A DNA stretch of 64,000 nt from Larix kaempferi (lineage: Eukaryota; Streptophyta; Pinopsida; Pinales; Pinaceae): NCBI GenBank assembly GCA_027924585.1, contig BSBM01000637.1, forward strand, positions 1,116,001 through 1,180,000, read 5' to 3'. The position numbers and the translations under genes were made by a program. The notes beneath the pieces are model-generated. The model was not told the DNA's origin. It did not search any database and saw only the letters and a list, made by a program, of their open reading frames with translations. Positions 33,438-44,664 of this stretch are shown here, piece by piece (the first letter of the stretch is position 1; every line of letters begins with the position of its first letter).

Positions 33438-36122
33438 TGTTATCGGACAATCTACCAAGAGCGGACTCAAGGTGTGATCTCCCTATCTTAATGCAAGACT
33501 AGAACAAATGAGACAGAATATGAAATAACTTTCCTAGATCTAATTAGAGATCGAGTGACTAGATGCCTTACCTTTCAGATCGCGGATCATTTCTCCTTGA
33601 TGTTGTTCCAAGATTTATGGTCTTCAGATCTCAGCTGCAAAACCTGTCAAGACATACAAAACAACAAAAGTAGTAAAATGCATCTAAACAATAACAAATC
33701 TGAGTAAGCAGTTAAGCAGGCAAACTACACAAACATCATCAATGCAACAACATTTGGTGGAAAGAATTTATATTACTGTATAAAAAGGGAAAGTACATAG
33801 AAGGAAGTGATTACAACCAAGGCTTAACGTAGCAATCCTTCTCCAACAAGCCAATGCCAAAGCCTCCAAATGAAGTATAGATCTCCCAAGATATGGATAG
33901 AGATCCACTAAGCTAATTTCACCAACATGTAAGTACTATAGACTTCCTCCTTTTAGAGTGAAGAGGAGCCTCATATAAATAGGACTAGGAGGATAGAAAT
34001 GAGTTGAGGATTAGTGGGAGACGACTAAGGGATCTTCCTAATGATGGAGGAACCAAAGAACAGCTCAACCTATAAGTTAGGGATAGAGATCCAAGTCATC
34101 CTCCTTCGAGAAATCACTCGAAGCTTCCTTTTATCCATATTAACTGACATCGTCGCAGGTTGTAATAGGGAAACAGACGACAGAGGAGGTCGGCGCAGGC
34201 TGTATAAGGACAACATGCTACATCGTCACACTCTATCAAGGAGGAACCTGCGATGATCCCGGTCATCGCAAGCTGGAAGAGAACAAGTTGCGATGATCCA
34301 CCTAGATTTTAAGGATAAAGGATCAACAACTATTTCAAATTGACTTCCTGGCCATGGATACTTCAAGGGTATATACACTAAGTCTCATGATGGTAAGGTT
34401 TAGGTGTAATAGAATGCCCCCAAAGCATGAAGCTGTTGAAACTGGGCAGGTGAAATGCTTTGACAGAAGGAATGGCAATGGCTTGTCGGATAGGAAATGT
34501 TGCTGCAGTACAACTGACTTTGAGAACACATTCTCCTATGACTCACAACATGGCTTCCGACCAATACAATGCAGATCCATGGTAGTAAAGAATCGACTGA
34601 ACACAATCATGGCTACTAGATACAAGCGTAGATCCATGATGAGATGATAACACAGCCACGACCAATACAAATGTGGATCCGTGTGATATGACTCAAAAAA
34701 TATCCATCGCAACCTGGGTAGAGCATGACTCCCCAGGGTCTTCAAGTCGAACCCGCAATGATATGAATCTATCCATGTAATTACAAATGTCTTGACGTCG
34801 AACCTGGTAGAAACCACTTGATTACTGGTCATTGATGTATACCGTTAACAGAAATCATCATTGATGTCAATGATCCCCAAGGTATCATAGTACATATAAC
34901 CAAGCGTAAAAGGATTAATTTGAAGTCGAACGCTGGATGAAACCTTTCGATCAAGAGTCGATGATGTGAACTCATGTCGAAAGCGAGGTAACCTGCCATT
35001 GCGGCATGCAGGTCCAAGGTACTCGATTGGTTTCTAGATTCAATCCTTAGATGATGTGTTGAAGTCAACACGGATGAATCCGTCGAAGGAGGGCCATGAT
35101 GAATCCCCCATTATCGACACAAAACATGACAAAGGATGTTTTGAATAGATCGGATGGTACAACAACATACAAGACTGACTCAGAGTAAACCTGACATGGT
35201 GGAGGGTGTGTTGATTGCAAATGATGAGTGGTGAAAGTATTCTTGAACATGGGCATGGCATGACTTGGTAGTATCGACATGACGAGAATGACGCCAATTC
35301 CTAATGCAACTGATGATGGAATTATTCTTTGTATGACCCAAAGGAGTAACAAGACTCAGGAAGTGGGTAAAACTCGAGGACAAATGGATGACCCAAGTAT
35401 GGTATGCGAATGCAAATGAGTGCCATGTTCAAGAACGACTAGGTACTACCACAGGTAAAAAGTGTAACACAAAAGCTTTCCTTTTTCCCCATCATGACTG
35501 ATGAGTGCCTCATGTGTTTTTTACGAGCTTGATGAGGGTAACCAGATGCTCGGTATAGCTCATCGCATAGATGAGTCCAATCCAAAATATTTTCTGAACC
35601 TGGGAGAGGAGAGGTTCGTCCCATAGCGAGCCCTTCAATGTTAAATTTTAACGAGTCCATAGAAGGTAAACTCGGTCGTCATTTCATGTTTAGAGAGTCT
35701 GAAAAGAGCTAAAGAAGACTCCAAAGGTCCTTTTTCATAAGGTTAGCCTCTTCACCCGAAAAAGGGTAAAACAACGCAAGAGAGGACTCTTCCAGTCATG
35801 ATTGGATGGAGTATTCCTTTTTCGTAAGTAGTGCCCCCTGGTTCGAAAAAGGGGTAAACTATCACCAGGGAAATGACCATTCAAATACTTTAGCAAGCGT
35901 GAACGCGACAAGTTTGCTTGGCGATCTTTTCGTATTTCGAGAGCCTGAAAATAAATTAAAGATAGACTCCGGGGGGTCCCTTTTCCGTAGGAGTCTAACG
36001 AGCCCGGAAAAGTGATAAATCATAACTCGGTGACTTATTCTCATGGTTTTACGAGCACGAGAAAGAACAAAGAGTTAGCTCATCATCATTAAATAACTGA
36101 ATTCTAACGGGCAAAAATAACA
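33438..36122 (-). repeat. 3' LTR of the Tat-type element
   Basis: On the minus strand it runs from TGTTATTTTT at 36122 to CCGATAACA at 33438, giving a TGTTAT...ATAACA terminal repeat and 2685 bp. It is homologous to 24349-26936 in inverted orientation. A TATTTATATGAG promoter motif on the minus strand lies near 33978. Boundaries rest on the terminal repeat alone. Confidence 0.6.
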
Positions 36123-36786
36123 ACAAAAATATTCAACGGGTTGTTCATACGTGACAACATTTATGAGATGATCGCTACGATGTGAGAATGGCGCAAATGA
36201 AACACTTAACGTCTCCTACATGCTTGAAAACTAGGTCAAATAGTCAACCAGGTATTAAAATAATCCAAACTTATAGCAAATAACCCATAAAGCATCTAAA
36301 TTTGAAAATGGAATATTCTCTTTTTGTTTATAAAATAGGAAAAATGACCAAAAATAGTTACCATTTTCATTTGCCAAGTTTGGGGAGAAGAAAGTGCCAT
36401 TTGGACCTGATTTTCATTCGTCAATTGCCAGAGCTATGATTGACCATTTCACGAACCGTCGGGAGCAGGTAAACCTAGACCTTAGCCAACATCTTTCTAG
36501 TGGATTACAATTTTGTTTCTTGTTCATTTTTTGGGTTGATTTATGAGGGGATTTTGCGCCCTCCGGTCGTTGCAAGCCTCCTTTACGGGAACTACAACGA
36601 ACCTGGGTCGTCGCAAAACCCCTAAGGGCTCTTTGCGACAACGTCGCCCTGTCAGCAATGATGGGTTGCGACGACGGAAACTCCCAACTTCAAACCAAAA
36701 CCTACCCCACAAGAAAAGTTTTCAATGGTTTGGATGAGTTCTAATAGTGTTTAAATGCTTCCTTTGACAAGTTTACGGCCGTCACC
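36123..36786. other. Spacer between LTR and antisense ORF
   Basis: The half nearer the ORF is GC-richer and holds CGTCGCAA-type repeats (36550-36680) and one TTTTGCGCCC motif. It could be the promoter of the antisense ORF. A minus-strand frame here is low-complexity Arg/Ser-rich and is not credited. Confidence 0.4.
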
Positions 36787-38034
36787 ATGGTTCTTGAATG
36801 GCGTGAACGTGAACACAAAGTAGAAGATATCCAAGCAGAAAATGATCCATTATGTGTGGATGCATTGAGAAACTGTGGACTATTGAAGTACTTCCATGTT
36901 CAGGGCATGAGGTCCCAAGTCCCATTACTGAAGCACATGATCCAAATTTGGGATCCAACACAACAGTATTTCATGAATGGGGAACACGTGCTGAATATAG
37001 ATGTTGATGACATCTATTTCTTGACAAGACTATCCCAGAGGGGGGATACTGTGTCTCTCACCAGATCACGAGGGAGTGACCGGACGGTGGATGATTTGAT
37101 TGGTCAACATTGTACTCCAGATGTCATTGCCTCTAGTGGGAAAATTACCATTAAGGAGGTTTGAGAATGCCCATTTCCCGTCATACTCTTCACTATAGTG
37201 AGGGTAGCAGGGAGCCAAGCGGCTCACCTGGCTACCAAGTCCCAAATGTTATATGAAGAGGAGTGTATGTCTCCTAAGGTGTTTAACTGGTGTGAGGGAC
37301 TCCTCACCAACCTTCAAGCTTAGTTAACCAAGTGTTGGCGTGGTGAACTCAAGCAGTTCGGTTATGGATCATTAGTGATCTCTTTCTTGCTAGAGCGGGT
37401 ACCTCTCTTACGCCCGCAGGTGACCTTGGATGATAAGGATGCCAAGGATCCTCATATGGTTTGATGGGAGGATGTGATGGCCCGCCATGGTGGTGGGGGT
37501 CCAATCATCGGATTTGGCTCTGTATTCTTCACCTGGATGGAAGGCCAGCTTCTCATGATCGAGGACTATCCGTACAATGGTACGGACTTCAGAGAGGATC
37601 CAGACATGGTGCTGCCTGAGGGAGCAGAGTGGGGAGATATCAGTAAGAACAATGACCATTGTATTTTTCATTTTGTGTATTTATAATTTTTTTGGGTAGT
37701 GCTGATGAGTTAATAACATGTTTGTGCAGATGTGGGCCCTTCATGGCCAGTCGGAGTTTCACTTCTCATAAGGAGGCGAGAGGCACCAACTATAGCCCCA
37801 TCCATGCATGATGCCATCGTAGCGATGGAAGATGTGTATGAGAACCTCACTACGTTGACATTAGATGTTCCAGAGCCGATAGTGCATGAGTTACCATGGG
37901 CCATGCAAAGGTACACGGTTGGCATGACCTTGCGTTTCAATGTGCTGCTCCGCAAGGTAGCGATGGCGGTTGATTGTTTCCACGGCCAGCAGGCGAGGGC
38001 TATGAGACCCAGGGGTGCACTAGCCAAGCATTAG
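36787..38034 (+). pseudogene. Antisense ORF with plant mobile domain, spliced, several breaks
   Basis: On the strand opposite to pol, it starts MVLEWREREHKVEDIQAEND and contains LLKYFHVQGMRSQVPLLKHM, WDPTQQYFM and VDDIYFLTRLSQRG. This is the plant mobile domain (PMD) pattern seen in antisense ORFs of Tat elements. A stop lies at 37162-37164, and further PMD-like sequence follows in shifting frames (GSQAAHLATKSQ, RHGGGGPIIGFGSVFFTWME). GATATCA|GTAAGA at 37643 and TTTGTGCAG at 37729 bound an 87-bp intron that joins EWGDI to NVGPSWPVG. The C-terminal exon is open to the stop at 38032-38034. Confidence 0.72.
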
Positions 38035-38342
38035 GCCTTATGATATTATGTATGTACTGAGAGCTTGTGAGCCTCAGATTTTGTATTACTGAAAGCTATC
38101 AGGATTCAGATTTTGCATAGACTTACTGAAAGCCATCGTGCTTTAGATTTTGTATTAGCACTACTTTATCTCGATTTATATATATACAAACATTCTAGTG
38201 GGTTTATACATTATGTGTTTTAATGGATTATTAATGCGATCTTGTTTACATGTTTGCTTATACAATGAATTATTTACATCTTATGTTTGCTTTTATATTT
38301 CATGGATGTGTTATGTGTGTGCAATGTACCAATTTAGAATGA

Positions 38343-38766
38343 ATTTGGCCATCGAGTCAGCAACTGTGTTCCTGTCTCGTGTGATGTGCAGGTATTGAAT
38401 AGATTCAAGGGACCTTTCCAGAAGACGGACTTGTCTGTAGAGACGGAGTAGGATAGGGTCACGGATAGCGTAAATCTAGTTAAGATGAGAGAGTACCAGT
38501 TGCGAATACAAATAGATAACAACGTGGTCCATACCCAAGGAAAGAGCGTCGGTTAGGGTTACAATGACTGCCTGATATTCCACAGCATTGTTGGCTGCGA
38601 AACTTAGACACATTCCTCCTGAGCTGATAAGATCGCCGATGGGAGAATAGAGCACCCAAGATGCCGAAGCAAGGTTATGGGTATGCCAGCTGGCGCCGTC
38701 CGCAAATCCATAGCAAGTTGCCATCTGCACACGCAGACAGAACATTGGTATAAGAAGCGAAAACAA
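38343..38766 (-). pseudogene. Second RNase H (archaeal type) located after integrase
   Basis: MATCYGFADGASWHTHNLAS carries the first catalytic Asp. NNAVEYQAVI supplies the Glu, and DHVVIYLYSQLVLSHLN precedes an in-frame TAG at about 38476. The fold continues with IYAIRDPILLRLYRQVRLLE and ITRDRNTVADSMA. It lies 3' of the integrase, with a short gap, instead of between the first RNase H and integrase. Confidence 0.78.
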
Positions 38767-38854
38767 GATCTAGACACACTAAACAAAAGCGTCACACCAC
38801 ACAAAAACACACACGCCATGTACAGTAAATACAACGTACTTATGCAAGAAAGAC

Positions 38855-39950
38855 TCAGGAATAGTACCTCTTTAGGTAAAGCTCATTGCGGGGCTCACCT
38901 AAAGATATCCCGTCATAGTCTTCAAGTTCGTAGGCTCCCTTCTCCAGGACACATTTCACTATGTAAGGTCTATGCCACATGGACTCGAAATTTCCTGCCC
39001 CCAGTTTATCATGTCTTTGGTCGTATGTGAGGACCAAATCACCCTCGCTATAGATGCGAGGTTCTACCGACTTGTCATACTGCGCTTTGATGCGTTTCTT
39101 ATGTGCCTCGTTGGCAAGAGCAGCATTGCGGCGAGTCTCGTTGAGTTTTTCCAGGTAGAGGAAGCGTTCTTCCTCAGCAGTAGTGTTAGGGAGAAGTTCA
39201 ACTACGAGTTTGAGGGACGGAATCTCGCACTCTATCGGTAGCGTTGCCTCCAATCCATAAACTAATTGGAAGGGTGTAAAACTAGTGGCGGTCTTGACAA
39301 AAGTTCGATAAGCCCATAGTGCGGAGAAGAGCATGTTGTGCCAGTTGGACTTGTACGTTCCCACCATGTGTTGGATCATGGTTTTCAAGACCTTGTTAAT
39401 GGCCTCTACTTTCCCATTGGACTGTAGGTAGTACGGTGTTGAATTTTCATGGCGAAAACCCAATCTAGTGCTCAATTCGTTAACCATGTGGTTCATGAAG
39501 TGGGAACCATGGTCGATGACTATAGCTTGAGGAACTCTGAACCGTTCTATAACATGATTGAACATGAAGAGTGCGGCAGTTTTGCCGTCGTCCGTGTATG
39601 TAGGAAGAGCCTTGGCCCACTTTGTAAAGTAATCCACGGCTACTATGACATAACCATGCCTTGCGACCGAGGTAGGCTTACAGTGCATGAAGTCAATGCC
39701 CCATTTAGCGAAGGGGCCAACGGCAATAACCAGGTGTAATGGGGCTGGGTTGGTGCGCTTTTTAGTTTGAAAGTGTTGGCATGGAGGACATTTTTTGACC
39801 GCCTCGATACAATCTTTAAAGATAGATGGCCAATAATATCCTGCTCGAAGTATCTTCTGGGCTGTAGCCATCCTAGAGAGATGACCGCCACACGCCCCAG
39901 CGTGACAGTCATTTAAGACATCTTCAGCCTCTTCATGAGTGAGACAACGT
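38855..39950 (-). CDS. Tat-type gypsy integrase, largely intact
   Basis: The zinc-binding HHCC begins upstream of the first Met (DCHAGACGGHLSR) and ends CPPCQHFQTK. The catalytic core has Asp in WGIDFMHCKP, Asp in VIDHGSHF and Glu in NGKVEAINKVL, so the D,D-35-E triad is kept. The C-terminal SH3-like part (EGDLVLTYDQRHDKLGAGNF) and the tail end at 38855. It would be released from a Gag-Pol precursor and insert the cDNA into chromatin. The open frame is 338 codons from the internal Met at 39871; the true frame extends upstream. Confidence 0.88.
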
Positions 39951-41310
39951 CAAAGAATAGAATCAATACCACGACGGTACAAGGTATCACTGATGATCAT
40001 GTAATACTTTGCATGGTGACGTATTCGACGACAGTCGTCCTAAGAGAGTTGGGGGCTGAAACGTTGGGTCTGAAGATATAAAGTGATATCTCCATACCAC
40101 GGATCAAATGTGCTGATGAGGAACAATGATTCGTCTGGAAGAGAATCATTGGGCTCAAAGTTGACATCAACTCGGGGAAGATCACAGATCAGCTCAGCAA
40201 ACACCAAGGACTTTTTAGACTTAACCTTTTCGAATAGGAGATCAAATTCCTACAGTATCACGATCCAGCGTGAATACTTTCCCCCAAGCACATGACGTGT
40301 CAAAACGTGGTACATGGGGTTCGAATCGACGATGATGGTGGTGGTGTGGAGCAAAATGTAATGTCGGAACTTTTGGACGGCAATGACTGTCGCGAGAGCG
40401 AGTTTCTCAACATGTGAGTAACGAGTTTCAGTGTCAATGAGACCCTTACTTAAGTAATATATCACATGTTCCTGGGTGTTGTTGTCTTCTTGTACCAAGA
40501 CCATGGCGATCGTGGTGGCAGAAGCGACAAGATAAAGGATATAATCCTTGTAGTAATTGGGCGATTGGATCACAGGGGCGTGCGTGATAGCATGTTTGAG
40601 ACTATCGAAAGATTATTGCGCTTGGTCATCCCAAATGAACGGGACGTATTTCTTGAGTAGTCTCATGTAACCCTGCGTCTTTTGCATGAAATTACAGACA
40701 AAACGCCTTAAATAAGTTGCCTTCCCTTGCAAACTTTGAAGTTTTGTGATGTCAGTGGGAGGTGGGAGAGCGACGATGGCTGCCACCTTTAAGGGATCAA
40801 TGCAGATCCCATCTTTCGAGACAATGAAACCGAGGAGGCATCCAGACTCGATGCAGAAGATACACTTGTGAGGGTTCAGGCGGATGTTATACATCCTGCA
40901 TCTGAGGAAATCATTGTCAGATAGTCAATGTGGTACTCACGATGCCGTGAATGGGCAGGGAGATCGTCCAAATAGGGTTCCACAAAGTCCTTCACGTCAT
41001 GAAAGGCATACGACACGGCCTGCTGGAATGTGGCACCATTATTTTTAAGGCCAAAAGGGAGCTTGCGATAAGCAAATGTACCCCAAGGACAGTTGAAAGT
41101 TGTCTTGTGTTGATCAGTCGGGTGGATCTCAATTTGGTTGTAGTTGGAAAAGCCATCCATAAAAGAGAAAATGACACTTCCAGCACAATTGTCAATGATC
41201 TGGTCGATAAAGGGAGTCGGGTAATTGTCCTTAGGATAAGCCTTGTTGAGATCTCGATAACCCAATGCATAGTAGCATGTGACACACAACTGTGTAGAGT
41301 CTTAAGGGAA
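39951..41310 (-). pseudogene. Tat-type gypsy reverse transcriptase and RNase H, 5'-truncated
   Basis: YRDLNKAYPKDNYPTPFIDQ, FSFMDGFSNYNQIEIHP and TFAYRKLPFGLKNNGATFQQ lead to the catalytic YLDD (about 40960). A frameshift follows near 40890, then the thumb NIRLNPHKCIFCIESGCLLG. A stop lies before the RNase H (YYLSKGLIDTETRYSHVEKL, 40250-40573). Further stops occur in the linker to integrase. The RT N terminus is lost at about 41310. Confidence 0.86.
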
Positions 41311-42786
41311 TTTTTGGACCAAAAACGCTACTATCATGAAGGTGAAGGGTGTTTTTGTATTGAAAGTCACCAAAATGAAAGTCCAACTCAAAAAATTGAA
41401 GGTTCAGGGTGTCTACTAAAGCCTTATACCAATCCTAACTTGTAAATGGACTCTAAACAACCATAGAAACTAGAATAATGGACTTAGGAAACCCCAAAAC
41501 ATATGACTTCTTCCCATTGGAGTCACCAATTCTGTTGTGCGTAAAACTATCCTATGACTGGGGTTGACATCACCAACATACTGGGGTTGAATAAGATGGA
41601 CATCTAGGTCTTTATAGAAAGCAAATTAGGGTTTATATTCAAACAAAGCTAAACTAGGGTTTAAAAGATAGATAATCATGTACCTTTTTTATGGAGTTTG
41701 ATCCTAGCTTTCGTTGCTCCAAGCTTTGATCCAAACCTTCAACCCAAGAGCCCGCAAAACCACTATAGTACCTTCCTCAAACACATTTGGATACAAAAGA
41801 TTGTTGAAATTCAAATAAAACATAGAAATGAACAATCTAATCAAATGAACATCAACATGTAACCAAATATGAGATAATAATGAGCACAATAGTTAGGGAA
41901 GGGAAGATCTCCAATCTTTATTATAACTTTAACTGCCAAGCACCTTTAGAAACCTTGACTCTAGGTCTCCTGTTTGTCTTCTCCAAGTATCCCAACCAAA
42001 GCTCCAATGCATAAGGGTTTGAAACTTACTAGGGAAACAACTTCAAGACATAGGGCATGGACAACAAGGGATTGAGAGTAGAAATTCCTCTTTCATAACA
42101 ACACTAAGGCCAAAAAGTCTCCTTCATGGTTCATCTCCCTTTATTTAATACTAAGTGGAGATGGTTACCTTCGGGTTGGGAGCAGTTATAACTAAATGGA
42201 GGTTACCAAAACCACCCAATCTCCCCCAAAATTAGAATTTTTATTAATTTTTTGAGCATTTAGGTAAAAAATGATGGTGGGACAAAGGAAAGGTGTGTGT
42301 AACACGCTAGTGGGACAAAGGAAACCCGGGTTTTCAGGAAAGAAAAATGCTACTGGACAACTCATTAGGGGTGTTTTTGTCACCAAAACTAGCTACAAAG
42401 CTTCTAATTGCTAGGGAATCACTGAATGAGTTAAGGCCATAACACCAAGCACCAAATTAGGGCTCTTCCATCCATAATGTCAGCAACAGAATTGTCATGC
42501 AAGTGTCGTCATAAAAGTGTGATCATGCGAGCATCATCATGAAAGTGTCATGACAGATGGTGAAGTGTTGATTTGGGCTATAACAATGTTAGAGGTGTCA
42601 AAAAAGTTACCACGTATAATTGACTTATGGTAGCTAAGCATTCATAGAGACATTTTTTTTTATCCTTCAATGTCGTCTCTTACTATCATTGTGAAGTAGG
42701 ATTCACCAAACATTGGAATGTTTACCCACCATTAGGGAATGTGCGATGGGTTTAAACATGATTCACCCTAGTAAGCATCCCCTGAT
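41311..42786. other. Unclassified sequence right of the Tat element
   Basis: No gene is recognised. The sequence TCACCAATTCTGTTGTG at about 41524 resembles an element boundary, but no partner is found. Short minus-strand frames here have no motif. Confidence 0.35.
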
Positions 42787-43330
42787 GTAATGAGTGCTAA
42801 GTGGACCATTCAATATCGTGAGAAATTTGGTCATTGTGACTAATTCTCATGAGACATGGGTCATGCTTAATGAAATCCTCTACACTAATAATCCCAAAAA
42901 TTATCTCTCATATCTCAGACTACGAAAGCATCTCAATTGCTTAAAATAAAGAGTCAAGGTAGATCTAAATGAATAGTTTATAAGGCACAATACTTGATAA
43001 GATTTTACAAATCAGGTAGCAAGATAAGTGGGTTTGATTGATTTAGAAGAGAATTGGAATGGGTGACCTCACAAGTAGTTATGGTTACCGAGTGCAAGCC
43101 TTAGAGGTGATGATTAATGCCATACAATTCACGTTGCTAGTTCTGATCCCAGCTTTTCACCCCTTGCGAGCATCACTCGATCGAATGAGTGTCACGTAGA
43201 AAATTCAATATCATGAGAAAGTTGGTCATTACAACTGATTCTCATGAGACATGGGTCATGCTTAATGACTTTTTTATGTAGATAATCCCCCAAAACATAT
43301 CTCATGTGTTAAATTGTGGAATCCTATCAA
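42787..43330. repeat. Two diverged direct repeats of about 150 bp
   Basis: The segment 42787-42935, with TTCAATATCGTGAGAAA and ATTCTCATGAGACATGGGTC, recurs at 43184-43330 with scattered changes, offset by about 397 bp. The intervening sequence is different. They could be remnants of a larger duplicated unit. Confidence 0.7.
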
Positions 43331-44068
43331 TTGACACAAAAACATGTTCAAAATGGTTTATTCATTCTCATCAAGATGCACATCAAATTTACATATACAT
43401 GGTGTGAATGTATTAGTATTTTGTCCATGTAGCCTCTCTTCTCAACCCCACTTCCTTTTGCAGATCACATACCCAACATGCGGTCCTCTATGCATGGTCT
43501 ACACTCTTGGACTCTTTTCCTCGACTCTAAGATCCACTTCTTCTAGAAACATTATTACTTATTTTTATTCTTCTTCCGTATACATCCAATCCCTCAAATG
43601 CCAATCTCCTTGTCTCATAATCCAATCCTCTTTCTCCAACATGAAGGCACCATGTGCTTCCTTCTCCTTGAGACTAGCCTATTTTCCTTCCCAATGTCAA
43701 CACTCTCATAGAGACCAACTCTTTGAGAATCAATATAGTCACTTTCATGATCCACTTCTTTATCCATCTTCCTCACATCCTTTGGGATTCTAGTGACCTC
43801 AACTGCTATGCCATGATAATTGACCTTCACATCTTCTTGGCTTTGACTTTCTTGCCACCTCAACAACATTTGAGTAGCTTGGGCCAACCTTTTCATCTTC
43901 CCCTATATGCACCACCACATGTTTTCCTGCACATACACTTCTTCATTTCTACTACTTCTACGCACACATTTTTTCCTTGTACCTCCATTCCACTCACATA
44001 GTCCATATGGTAGTAATTGGTCACTAATTTTAAGTTGGTTGATGCTAGTTTCCAGACTCTGCATCACC
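43331..44068. other. Pyrimidine-rich stretch, no gene recognised
   Basis: Plus-strand C/T-rich sequence gives open frames on both strands (for example 43344-43793), but the translations show no domain and S/H/F-rich composition. Confidence 0.4.
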
Positions 44069-44309
44069 AACCTTTTTTATTTGGAATAGAATGCTTTGCA
44101 TGAATAATTGTGTTTTGATGTCCTATAATCTATACATGTTAACCAAGTGGTCTCAAGATTCTTTGGAGGAACATGTCTCACATATATAACCCTTTTTATT
44201 TTAAAAAGAATGTTTTATAGGGATAATCTTATTTTGACATACTATAATTCATACATGCTAACCAAGTGGTCTCAAGCTTTGTTGGAGTTATCCGCATCAC
44301 ATCTATAAC
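44069..44309. repeat. Imperfect tandem duplication, about 120-bp unit
   Basis: Both units carry CCTTTTTTATTT..., ATACATG(T/C)TAACCAAGTGGT and CACAT(A/C)TATAAC. The first ends at about 44190 and the second follows at once. Confidence 0.7.
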
Positions 44310-44664
44310 TACATTATTACTTAAATTCTAAGAAACATGGCATGCCCAATAGGGGGGCCATCTCTGTATCCCGCGTGTCAGACATGCAAGACACTAGGAC
44401 ACCTTCCAAACCCATGTCAGACACGAGCCCTAGATGTGTCTGACACATGTCCATGAAAAAGACCCCCACGGACTTCATAAAATGTGATTTTTCCTTCATT
44501 TTTTCACTTTCAGTTGAAGGGAAAAGGTTGGCACTGTCTATTATTGTGCAAGTGAATGATAAAACCCAGATTTGAAGGGATTCAAAGTGCTTTGAAGGAA
44601 ATTACAAACTATATTTGTCATTTCTTCAACAACAACACTTTCATAGAATCATTCAATAGAAATC

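Larger units (their letters stand above)
33438..41310 (-). mobile_element. 5'-truncated Tat-lineage gypsy element
   Basis: In coding order (right to left) it has RT, RNase H, integrase, a second RNase H of the archaeal type, an antisense plant-mobile-domain ORF, and the 3' LTR. A second RNase H and an antisense ORF next to the 3' LTR are features reported for the Tat/Ogre group. Gag, protease, the 5' LTR and the primer site are missing right of about 41310. No polypurine tract is obvious at the LTR boundary. Confidence 0.82.

Noticed and set aside
34354-35383. Several overlapping short frames
   Set aside because: They lie inside the Tat-type LTR and differ between strands without any conserved domain.
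43344-43793. 149-codon plus-strand frame
   Set aside because: Pyrimidine-rich DNA gives chance open frames on both strands; no recognisable domain.
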